NCBI RefSeq assembly: GCF_009604385.1
Contig: NZ_WEGJ01000030.1
Coordinates: 1 to 64,000, forward strand
From: Streptomyces smaragdinus
GTDB taxonomy: Bacteria; Actinomycetota; Actinomycetes; Streptomycetales; Streptomycetaceae
Length of the DNA stretch: 64,000 nucleotides
Direction of reading: 5' to 3'
Below, piece after piece: positions 15,835-23,101 of the stretch (position 1 is its first letter; every line of letters begins with the position of its first letter). The notes beneath the pieces are model-generated. The model was not told where the DNA came from. It saw only the letters and a program-made list of their open reading frames with translations, and made no database searches. The translations under genes were made by a program, and so were the position numbers.

Positions 15835-17295
15835 GTGTTTCCGAGCGTCAGGCTCTCCCCGCGGCGGGCGGCCCTGCTGCCGGCTGCCGCCGCCGTCCTC
15901 GTGTCCGCCGCCGTCGCCGGCCCGCTGACCGGCAGCAGCCGGGCCGGCGGTCATGTCGATGCCCCTTCGTCGGTGGCCGACACCGCCGCCGACCTCACCG
16001 ATGTGTACGCGTTCACCAGCCCGGACGCCCCCGACACCGTCACCCTCGTCGCCAACGTGCGTCCGTTCCAGCTCCCCGGCAACCCCGCCAACGCGCTGGC
16101 GGACTACCCGTTCGCGACGGGCGCCCGGTACGAGATCCACACGGACGCCGACGGGGACGGGGCGGCCGACACGACGTACCGCTGGACCTTCACCGACGAC
16201 GACCGCCGCCCCTTCGGCCTCGGCCCCAAGGTCGGTCCGCTGCCGGTGACCTCGCTCGACTCCTCCTCGCTGGGCGTCCGCCAGCGCTACACCCTGGAGC
16301 GGGTACGGGCGGACGGCACGGAGAAGCTGGTCGACGGGATCGCCGCGCCGACGAACGTGGGGCGGGCGCTGATGCCGGATTACGCGGCGCTGCGGAGTGA
16401 GGCGGTGCGCGAGCTTCCCGGCGGCGGGCAGACGCTCGCGACGCAGGCGGCGGACGCGTTCAAGACCAACACCCAGGACTTCGGCCTGTACACGGTCGGG
16501 ACGGCCGGACCGGTGCCGAACTGGGGGCCGGACGCCAACCCGTTGGCCGTGACCAACGTCAACAGCCTCGTGCTGCAGGTGCCGAAGGAGGACATCGCGC
16601 TGAAGGGCGATCCGCAGCGCAACCCGGTCGTCGGCGTATGGGCGACCGTCTCCCGGCCGGGCGCGGACCTCAGCCGGTCGCTGGACGGGCAGGCGCCGTC
16701 CTTCCGGCAGATCTCCCGGCACGGCATGCCGCACGTCGCGTTCGCGGTGTACGGGTCCACGGTGGGCCTGCAGACGCCGGGCGGGCCCGAGGACCGGTTC
16801 CAGGCGCGGGTGCCCAAGGACGACGCGCTGGAGCAGGAGTTCATCGACACCGTGCTGGATCCGGTGCCGCCCCGGCGGATCGAGCGGGCCCAGGGGTTCA
16901 AGGCGCCCGCGACTCCGCGTGAGGACATCCAGGCGCTGTTCCTCAAGGGGCTGGGGAAGGACAACGGCGCTCCGTTCGGCGTGGATCTGAACACGCACAC
17001 CATGAACGCGGACGCCGATCCCGCGCGCATCGTCCTCGCCGAGGAGCTGCGGCTGAACCTCACCACCCCCGTCACCGGTGAACCGAATGTCAACGGTGTC
17101 CTCGACGGTGACCTTCAGGGCTTCCCGAACGGGCGGCGGCTCAACGACATGATCGACGGTCCGCTGCTGCGCATGCTGGAGGGTGAGCCCAACGGGCCGT
17201 CCGCCGCGCATCTGGTGCCCGCGCCGATCGTCGAGCTGCAGCCCGCCGACGCGCAGGACACCTTCCCGTACGTCAATCTGCCGCACGCCCTGTGA
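15835..17295 (+). CDS. secreted DUF4331 family protein
   Basis: A 486-residue exported protein with a signal peptide (RRAALLPAAAAVLVSAAVAGP) followed directly by the DUF4331 hallmark HVDAPSSVADTAADLTDVYAF. Further family marks are VANVRPFQLPGNPANALADYPF, YEIHTDADGDGAADTTYRW (a Ca-binding-like acidic stretch), the FKTNTQDFGLYTVGTAGPVPNWG region and GVLDGDLQGFPNGRRLNDMIDG near the C-terminus. The function of the family is unknown. GTG 15835 is chosen because GAGG lies six bases upstream; another GTG at 15823 would add four residues. It is the first gene of a three-gene unit coupled by 4-base overlaps to a TPR protein and a NicO/HupE-type transporter, hinting at a role in metal or envelope physiology. 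Confidence 0.9.
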   Translation: MFPSVRLSPRRAALLPAAAAVLVSAAVAGPLTGSSRAGGHVDAPSSVADTAADLTDVYAFTSPDAPDTVTLVANVRPFQLPGNPANALADYPFATGARYEIHTDADGDGAADTTYRWTFTDDDRRPFGLGPKVGPLPVTSLDSSSLGVRQRYTLERVRADGTEKLVDGIAAPTNVGRALMPDYAALRSEAVRELPGGGQTLATQAADAFKTNTQDFGLYTVGTAGPVPNWGPDANPLAVTNVNSLVLQVPKEDIALKGDPQRNPVVGVWATVSRPGADLSRSLDGQAPSFRQISRHGMPHVAFAVYGSTVGLQTPGGPEDRFQARVPKDDALEQEFIDTVLDPVPPRRIERAQGFKAPATPREDIQALFLKGLGKDNGAPFGVDLNTHTMNADADPARIVLAEELRLNLTTPVTGEPNVNGVLDGDLQGFPNGRRLNDMIDGPLLRMLEGEPNGPSAAHLVPAPIVELQPADAQDTFPYVNLPHAL

Positions 17296-18572
17296 TCCGA
17301 CGGCGACGACTGATCGGCGGGACCGCCGCCGTCGCCGTCGTCGGGGCCTGCGCGGCCGGTCTGCTGGCCCTCGGACCCGGCGGACCCGCCGGGCGGGCCC
17401 CCGCCGTCGCCGCGCCCGTCGGCGGCGGCACGGCGGCGGAGGTCGCCCGGTGGATGACCGAGGAGTTCCCGGACGACCCCTACGTCTGGGCCCAGTCGGG
17501 GCGCGCCGAGATCGAGGAGGCCCGCACCACGCTGGACGCGGGCCGGCTCGACGCGGCGGACCGGGCGCTGCGGCGCTCCCTGCGGCTGGACCCCACGGAC
17601 AACTACGCCGCCGTCGTGGGCCGGGGGATGCTCGCCAACGCCCGCCACGCCTTCGACGGGGGACGTCGATTCGCCTTGCGCGCCACCCGGATGGCCCCCG
17701 ACCGGGCGGAGGGGTACGGGGTGCTCGCCGACGCGGAGATCCAGCTCGGCCACTACGGCGCCGCGCGGACGTCCGTCCAGCGGATGCTGGACCTCGCTCC
17801 GTCCACCGCCTCGTGGGCGAGGGCGGCGTACGACCTGGAGACCCACGGGCGGACGTCCGATGCGCGGATCGCGCTGGAGCGGGCGGAGGAGGCGGCGGGG
17901 ACGGCGGACGAGAAGGCGTTCGCCGCCTATCGGCTGGGGGAGCTCGCGTGGGCGCGGGGGGACGTGACGGGGGCGGAGGCCGGTTTCCGGCGAGCCCTCG
18001 ACGCGGTGAAGGGGCATCCGTACGCCGAGTCCGGCCTCGCTCGGGTGGAGGCGGCGCGGGGGCGGACCGACAAGGCGCTGAAGCGGTACGGGCGGCTGGT
18101 CGGGCGGACGCCGGCGCCGCAGTTCCTGCTGGAGGCGCTGGAGCTGCGGGTCGCCGCCGGCCAGGGGCGGGGGGAGTCGCTGCGGGCGGCCCTCGACGCG
18201 CAACTGAGGCTGCAGCGGGCCGGGGGAGGTGCCGTCGATCCGCATCTCGCGCTGTACGCCGCCGACTTCGGGGACCCGGACGTCGCCGTCGAGCTGGTGC
18301 GGCGGGAGGCGAAGCGCTCGCGGGGGGTGATCGTCGCGGACGCGTACGGCTGGGCGCTGTATCGGGCGGGGCGGACGGAGGAGGCCGCCGAGCAGGCGCG
18401 GGCGGCCGGGCGTACGGGGTGGGACAACGCCCTCTTCCTCTATCACCGCGGAGTCATCGAGGCGGAGCTCGGTGAGGCGGAGGGCGTGCGCAGGGTGGAG
18501 CGGGCGCTCGAGGTCAATCCGAACTTCTCGCCGTATCACCGGGAACGGGCCGAGGAGCTGCTCGGGAAATGA
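17292..18572 (+). CDS. exported tetratricopeptide-repeat protein
   Basis: A 426-residue protein with an N-terminal export or anchor segment (RRRLIGGTAAVAVVGACAAGLLALG) and then helical TPR units, for example DAADRALRRSLRLDPTDNYA, AEGYGVLADAEIQLGHYGAA, RLGELAWARGDVTGAEAGFR and ERALEVNPNFSPYH. TPR arrays are protein-binding scaffolds. GTG start overlaps the DUF4331 stop (GTGA), and the stop overlaps the next gene, so the three should be co-translated. The partner is most simply the DUF4331 protein or the following transporter, which is inference. Confidence 0.85.
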   Translation: MIRRRRLIGGTAAVAVVGACAAGLLALGPGGPAGRAPAVAAPVGGGTAAEVARWMTEEFPDDPYVWAQSGRAEIEEARTTLDAGRLDAADRALRRSLRLDPTDNYAAVVGRGMLANARHAFDGGRRFALRATRMAPDRAEGYGVLADAEIQLGHYGAARTSVQRMLDLAPSTASWARAAYDLETHGRTSDARIALERAEEAAGTADEKAFAAYRLGELAWARGDVTGAEAGFRRALDAVKGHPYAESGLARVEAARGRTDKALKRYGRLVGRTPAPQFLLEALELRVAAGQGRGESLRAALDAQLRLQRAGGGAVDPHLALYAADFGDPDVAVELVRREAKRSRGVIVADAYGWALYRAGRTEEAAEQARAAGRTGWDNALFLYHRGVIEAELGEAEGVRRVERALEVNPNFSPYHRERAEELLGK

Positions 18573-19996
18573 AGCGTGCGTCCCTCGTGACGGCCGTGGC
18601 GGTGCTGTGCCTGGGGGCCGCCGCCCCCGCCGTACAGGCCCATCCGCTGGGCAACTTCAGCGTGAATCACTACGACGGTCTGGTCCTGACGCCCGACGGC
18701 ATCGAGGACCGCCTGGTCGTCGATACGGCGGAGATCCCCACCGCCCAGGACGAGGGGGCGACCGACACCGACCGCGACGGGCGGATCTCCCGGACGGAGG
18801 CCGCGGAACGGGCCGCCGCGAGATGCGCGGAGCAGGCGAGCCGTACCCGTGTCACCGTCGGCGGACGGCGGCTCCCCTGGCGCAGCACCCGCTCAGGGCT
18901 CACCTACACGAAAGGCGAGGCGGGGCTGCCGGTCGCCCGGCTGGCCTGCACGCTGCATGCCGACGCCCGGCTCGGTGAGCCCGCGTACGTGTCCTTCGCG
19001 TCCGCCGCCGACCCGGACCGTACGGGGTGGAAGGAGATCACCGCCGTCGGCCAAGACGGGGTGCGGCTGGCCGAATCGTCGGTACGGGCGGACAGCGAGA
19101 CCGGCGGCCTACAGGACTATCCCGTGATCGCGCGGAGCCGGCCACGGCACACGGTCACCGCCGAGCTGCGGACGGAGCCCGGAGCGGGACCTCAGGCGGC
19201 GGACGCAAGACAACACAAGGCGGCACCCGGCGAGCCCGAATTCCTCCCCGCCCTGGAGCACCGCCTCACCGCCCTCACCACCGGCCGCGACCTCACCCTC
19301 CCCGTCGGCCTCCTCGCGATCCTCCTGACCGTCCTCCTGGGCGCCGGCCACGCCGCCCTCCCCGGCCACGCCAAGCTCGCCGTCGCCGCCTGCCTGGCCC
19401 GCCGTGAGCGAGGCGTACGGGCGGCCGTGGCCGTGGGGGCGACTGTCACGGTCACCCATACCGTCGGGGTGCTCGCCACGGGGCTGATCCTCACCGCGTC
19501 GGCCGGATTCGCCGGGGAACGGCTGCTGGGGTGGCTCGGCCTGGCGAGCGGGGCGCTGATCGCGGTCGTCGGCACCGGGCTGGTGTTCTCGGCGGTACGG
19601 ACGCTGCGTTCAGGCAAGAAACACGCTCACGACCATCACGGACACAGTCACACCCACACCCACGACACCCCCCGAAAAGGCGTCCTCCCCCTCCTGGGCG
19701 TCGGCCTGGCCGGCAGCCTCGTCCCCAGCCCCTCCGCCCTCGTCGTCCTCCTGGGCGCCGTGGCCCTGAGCCGCACCGCCTTCGGCGTCCTCCTGGTCAT
19801 CGGCTACGGCCTGGGCATGGCCGCCACCCTCACCGGCGCCGGCCTGCTCCTCTCCGGCGGCGGCAGCCGCCTGGCACAGCTCGGCGAACGCCGCCTCCCC
19901 GCGCTCAAGCGAGTCACCCCCTACGGCTCGCTCCTCACCGCCGTAGCCGTCCTGGCCGTCGGCCTGGGCCTGACCCTCCGCGCCCTCAGCACGTAA
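18569..19996 (+). CDS. NicO/HupE-like nickel/cobalt transporter with exported N-terminal domain and EF-hand
   Basis: A 475-residue protein. A signal peptide (LVTAVAVLCLGAAAPAVQA) precedes HPLGNFSVNHYDGL, an exported domain of about 200 residues. Within it, DTDRDGRISRTE is a canonical 12-residue EF-hand loop. The second half has six hydrophobic segments of the NicO/RcnA/HupE type with LGAGHAALPGHAKLAVAA as the first helix metal motif, and a His-rich loop HAHDHHGHSHTHTHD between segments three and four. GSLVPSPSALVVLLGAVAL follows. Such proteins move Ni or Co; the His loop supports metal handling. Import or export cannot be told. Last gene of the DUF4331-TPR operon. Confidence 0.87.
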   Translation: MKRASLVTAVAVLCLGAAAPAVQAHPLGNFSVNHYDGLVLTPDGIEDRLVVDTAEIPTAQDEGATDTDRDGRISRTEAAERAAARCAEQASRTRVTVGGRRLPWRSTRSGLTYTKGEAGLPVARLACTLHADARLGEPAYVSFASAADPDRTGWKEITAVGQDGVRLAESSVRADSETGGLQDYPVIARSRPRHTVTAELRTEPGAGPQAADARQHKAAPGEPEFLPALEHRLTALTTGRDLTLPVGLLAILLTVLLGAGHAALPGHAKLAVAACLARRERGVRAAVAVGATVTVTHTVGVLATGLILTASAGFAGERLLGWLGLASGALIAVVGTGLVFSAVRTLRSGKKHAHDHHGHSHTHTHDTPRKGVLPLLGVGLAGSLVPSPSALVVLLGAVALSRTAFGVLLVIGYGLGMAATLTGAGLLLSGGGSRLAQLGERRLPALKRVTPYGSLLTAVAVLAVGLGLTLRALST

Positions 19997-20042
19997 GCCC
20001 TCACCACGTAAGCCCTCAGCCCGTAACCCCTCACCACGTACC
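19983..20042. repeat. four tandem 15-nt repeats between convergent genes
   Basis: Four units of CCCTCA(G/C)C(A/C)CGTAA(G/C) follow each other at 19983, 19998, 20013 and 20028. The first includes the TAA stop of the NicO gene and the last ends three bases before the stop of the convergent response regulator. They fill the whole intergenic space; no hairpin is obvious. Confidence 0.85.
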
Positions 20043-20044
20043 CC

Positions 20045-20689
20045 TCAACGCAGATACGCCAGAACAGCCAGAACCCGCCGGTTATCCGCCTCCGAAGGGG
20101 GAAGATCGAGCTTCGCGAACACATTCGACGTGTGCTTGATCACCGCCCGCTCCGTAATCACCAGCCGCTCCGCGATAGCCGCATTGGACCGCCCCTCCGC
20201 CATCAACGACAGCACCTCCTTCTCCCGAGGCGTAAGCCGGCTCAACGGCCCCTCCCGATGCACATCCTTCGCGAACAGCCGGCTGACGACCTCCGGATCC
20301 AGCGCCGTCCCCCCGCCGGCCACCCGCCGCACCGCGTCGATGAACTCATCCGGATCGAACACCCGGTCCTTCAGCAGATACCCGATCCCCCCACTCCCGT
20401 CGGCCAGCAACTCCCGCGCGTACAACTGCTCCACGTACTGCGACAGCACCAGCACCGGCAGCCCCGGCACCTGCCGCCGCGCCTCCAGCGCCGCCCGCAG
20501 CCCCTCGTCGGTGAACGACGGCGGAAGCCGGACGTCGACGACCGCGACGTCCGGCTTCTCCTCGACCAGGGCCCGCAGCAGCGCGGGCCCGTTGTCCACG
20601 GCGGTGACGACCTCGATGTCGTACGACTCGAGGAGCCGGACGAGGCCGTCCCGCAGCAGGAAGAGGTCTTCGGCTAGGACAGCTCGCAC
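20045..20689 (-). CDS. NarL/LuxR-type response regulator
   Basis: A 214-residue two-domain regulator. The receiver has the acidic pair AEDLFLLRDGL, the phosphoacceptor Asp in VAVVDVRLPP, LVLSQY with Ser at the switch position, and the conserved Lys in GYLLKDRV. The C-terminal LuxR helix-turn-helix is LSRLTPREKEVLSLMAEGRSNAAIA followed by VIKHTSNVFAKLDLP. Its 5' end overlaps the kinase gene by 16 bases, the usual operon order kinase then regulator. Target genes are unknown; it stands next to the biosynthetic cluster but this alone does not show it controls it. Confidence 0.93.
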   Translation of the reverse strand: MRAVLAEDLFLLRDGLVRLLESYDIEVVTAVDNGPALLRALVEEKPDVAVVDVRLPPSFTDEGLRAALEARRQVPGLPVLVLSQYVEQLYARELLADGSGGIGYLLKDRVFDPDEFIDAVRRVAGGGTALDPEVVSRLFAKDVHREGPLSRLTPREKEVLSLMAEGRSNAAIAERLVITERAVIKHTSNVFAKLDLPPSEADNRRVLAVLAYLR

Positions 20690-21912
20690 GGCAGCTCCAT
20701 GGTCAGGGTGGTGCCCGCGCCGGCCTTGCTGTGGACGGCGAGGACTCCGTCGAAGGCGGCGAGGCGGCGTTCGATGCCGCGCAGCCCGGTGCCGCGCGAC
20801 GGGTCCGCTCCGCCGTTGCCGTCGTCCGCGATCTGGCCGCGCAGGACACCGTCCTCGTACCAGAGGTCGATGGTGACATGCGTGGGGGAGGCGTGCTTGG
20901 CGGCGTTGGTCAGGGACTCGGCGACGGCGAAGTACATCGCGGACTCCACGGGCGCCTCCGCGCGGCCCGGCAGGTCGGCGTTGACGGTGACGTCGAGCGG
21001 GCTGTCCAGGGCGAGGGCGCGCACCGCGTCGGCCAGACCGCGGTCGGCGAGCACCGGCGGGTGGATGCCGCGGACCAGGTCACGCAGCTCGGTGAGCGCG
21101 GCGGCGGAGGCCTTGCGGGTGTCGGCGAGGATGTTGCGTACGGCCTCGGGGTCCTTGGCCAGCAGCCGCTCGGCGACGCTGAGGTTCATGCCGAGGGCGA
21201 CGAGGCGGGCCTGGGCGCCGTCGTGCAGGTCGCGCTCGATGCGGCGGAGCTCGGCGGCGGAGGTGTTGACGGCGTCGGTACGGGTCTCGGTGAGGTGGCG
21301 CATCCGCTCGGCGGTGCGGGTGGGGGCGAGGAACGTGCCGGCGAGGCCGGCGTACCAGCGCTGGGCGGCGGGGGCAACGAGGAGGCCGCCGACGACGGTG
21401 AGGACGCCGAGGGCGGACGCGTACCAGGCGGAGCTCAGGTCGGTGATCTCGACCCACAGATACCAGTTGCCGCCGTTGTCGGAGATCGGCTCGTAGATCA
21501 GCGGCATCAGCACGCCGCCGAGTCCGCCGACGACCAGCGTGACCGGCAGCAGCGCCAGCGTCACCCCGGCCAGCGGGTTGATCAGCATCCAGGTCAGATC
21601 GCGCCAGGTCGCCGGGTCGGACAGGATCCACTGGGTGTGCTCCCAGCGGCCCTTGAGGCCCGGGGAGAACGCGGGCTCGGGGGGATACGGCGACGCGATC
21701 TCGACGCCGCCCCACTTACGGGCCATCCCCCGCGAGGCGTCGGCGGTGGCGCGGACGGCGGCGGCGAGCACCGGGACGAGCAGGACGCCGATGCCGATGC
21801 CGATCAGGGAGACGCCCGTGAGGAACAGGCTGAACACGACGACCTCCGCGAGCGCCAGCCCCACGACGGGCAGACCGCCGGCGACGGCGCGAACTCCGGG
21901 GTTGAGCTTCAT
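20674..21912 (-). CDS. two-component sensor histidine kinase (HisKA_3 type)
   Basis: A 412-residue NarX-like kinase. The N-terminal part has two pairs of membrane segments (VVGLALAEVVVFSLFLTG / IGIGIGVLLVPVLAAAV and LINPLAGVTLALLPVTLVV / ASALGVLTVVGGLLVAP) around an extracellular region, as in the actinobacterial putative-sensor family. The dimerisation and phosphotransfer helix carries ELRRIERDLHDGAQARLVAL with the phosphorylated His, and the HATPase part has AVAESLTNAAKHA, IADDGNGGADPSRGTGLRGI. Paired with the downstream NarL-type regulator. The ligand is unknown. Confidence 0.92.
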   Translation of the reverse strand: MKLNPGVRAVAGGLPVVGLALAEVVVFSLFLTGVSLIGIGIGVLLVPVLAAAVRATADASRGMARKWGGVEIASPYPPEPAFSPGLKGRWEHTQWILSDPATWRDLTWMLINPLAGVTLALLPVTLVVGGLGGVLMPLIYEPISDNGGNWYLWVEITDLSSAWYASALGVLTVVGGLLVAPAAQRWYAGLAGTFLAPTRTAERMRHLTETRTDAVNTSAAELRRIERDLHDGAQARLVALGMNLSVAERLLAKDPEAVRNILADTRKASAAALTELRDLVRGIHPPVLADRGLADAVRALALDSPLDVTVNADLPGRAEAPVESAMYFAVAESLTNAAKHASPTHVTIDLWYEDGVLRGQIADDGNGGADPSRGTGLRGIERRLAAFDGVLAVHSKAGAGTTLTMELPCELS

Positions 21913-21991
21913 GGTTGTCCCTCCCGCACGGCTCCCTGCCGTGTCCTGCTATGAGTCTCGACCACCCGCCCGCCCCGGTCACGGGACAACT

Positions 21992-22036
21992 GTCCCCGAC
22001 CGGGGGTGTACTCAACTACACCCCCCGGCCGGGGAC
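21992..22036 (-). terminator. long hairpin downstream of sbnB
   Basis: GTCCCCGaCCGGGGGTGTA pairs with its near-complement on the other side of a CTCAAC loop, giving a stem of about 19 bp with one mismatch and one bulge. It lies 15 bases beyond the sbnB stop and about 80 bases before the kinase start, so it could end the cluster transcript, and also acts as a border between cluster and two-component system. Confidence 0.6.
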
Positions 22037-22050
22037 GGAAAAGCGTGGTC

Positions 22051-23058
22051 CTACCAGCGGGTCGTCTCGCCGAAGAAGTCGGCGACCTCCACGGCGGCGC
22101 CCGACTCGCGCGCCGCGTGGAAGACGTGCAGGCCGACCGCCAGATCCAGGACGCCCAGACCGAACGGCGAGAAGATCACCGGCTTGTCGCTCCCGGTGCT
22201 CACCTCGCCCTCGATGAACTGGGCGAGCGTCCCGGTGACGAAGTGGCGGTCCCCGTACTTCTGCTCCGCGAGGTGCGGGGAGGTGTTGGCCTTCATGCAG
22301 TGCTCGACGTCGTCGAGGATGTTGTAGGCGCCCTCGATCAGCTCCGGGCCGATGTCCCGCAGCGAGATGTTGAGGACGACCTGGCCGGGGACGAACGCTC
22401 CCGGGTCGGTGATGTACGGCTCGGCCGCGGTGGTCGCCAGGACCACCACGTCCGCGCCGTCGAGGGCCTTGTCCAGGTCCGCCTCGGTGCCGGCCGGGTA
22501 GCCGAGCGCCGTGGTGGCGTGGGCGGCCAGCGCGGAGCCGTACTCCTCGTTCATGTCGTGCACGGTGAGCGAGGAGACGGTCCAGTCGCGGGCCTTGAAG
22601 AACTCCAGGATGTTACGGGCGATGATGCCCGCGCCCACCACGGTCATCTTGCCCGCGGTGCGCCCGCCGGTGAGCTGCTCGGCGGCGAGCACCGCGGAGG
22701 CGGCGGTGCGGGCGGCGCTGATCTGCGAGGCCTCCAGGCAGGCGAAGGGGTAGCCGGTCTCGTAGTCGTTGAGCAGCAGCGCCGCCGACGCGCGCGGGAT
22801 GCCGCGGCGGATGTTCGCGGGGAAGCTGCTGATCCACTTGATGCCGGCCACGTCGGTGCCCCCGCCCAGATGGGCGGGGAGCGCGATGATGCGGGCGTCG
22901 GGCTTGTCGGGGAAGCGCAGGAAGTAGCTGTCGGGGTTCACCGTGTCGCCCTTGTGGTGGGCGAGGTAGGTGTCGCGGACGACGTCGACGACGGTCTGCC
23001 GTGAGGCCGAGATGATCTCACGTGCGGTCTTGCCGCCGATGACGCTGAACTCGTACAT
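22051..23058 (-). CDS. sbnB: 2,3-diaminopropionate biosynthesis protein SbnB (ACEGA dehydrogenase)
   Basis: A 335-residue member of the ornithine cyclodeaminase/mu-crystallin fold, of the SbnB branch. SbnB oxidises N-(1-amino-1-carboxyl-2-ethyl)-glutamate with NAD, releasing L-2,3-diaminopropionate and 2-oxoglutarate. Visible marks are the N-terminal MYEFSVIGGKTAREII, DSYFLRFPDKPDARIIALPAHL, GIKWISSFPANI, the Rossmann loop VVGAGIIARNILEFF, ISLRDIGPEL and the C-terminal FSPFGLGVLDLAV. Length agrees. It is read with mmpL on the reverse strand, while its partner sbnA is on the forward strand 4.4 kb away, so the Dap pathway is divided between two divergent transcripts. Confidence 0.92.
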   Translation of the reverse strand: MYEFSVIGGKTAREIISASRQTVVDVVRDTYLAHHKGDTVNPDSYFLRFPDKPDARIIALPAHLGGGTDVAGIKWISSFPANIRRGIPRASAALLLNDYETGYPFACLEASQISAARTAASAVLAAEQLTGGRTAGKMTVVGAGIIARNILEFFKARDWTVSSLTVHDMNEEYGSALAAHATTALGYPAGTEADLDKALDGADVVVLATTAAEPYITDPGAFVPGQVVLNISLRDIGPELIEGAYNILDDVEHCMKANTSPHLAEQKYGDRHFVTGTLAQFIEGEVSTGSDKPVIFSPFGLGVLDLAVGLHVFHAARESGAAVEVADFFGETTRW

Positions 23059-23101
23059 GGGTGCCTGTCCTTGTGATCGCGAGGGTGGTGTGGTCGACGG
23101 G

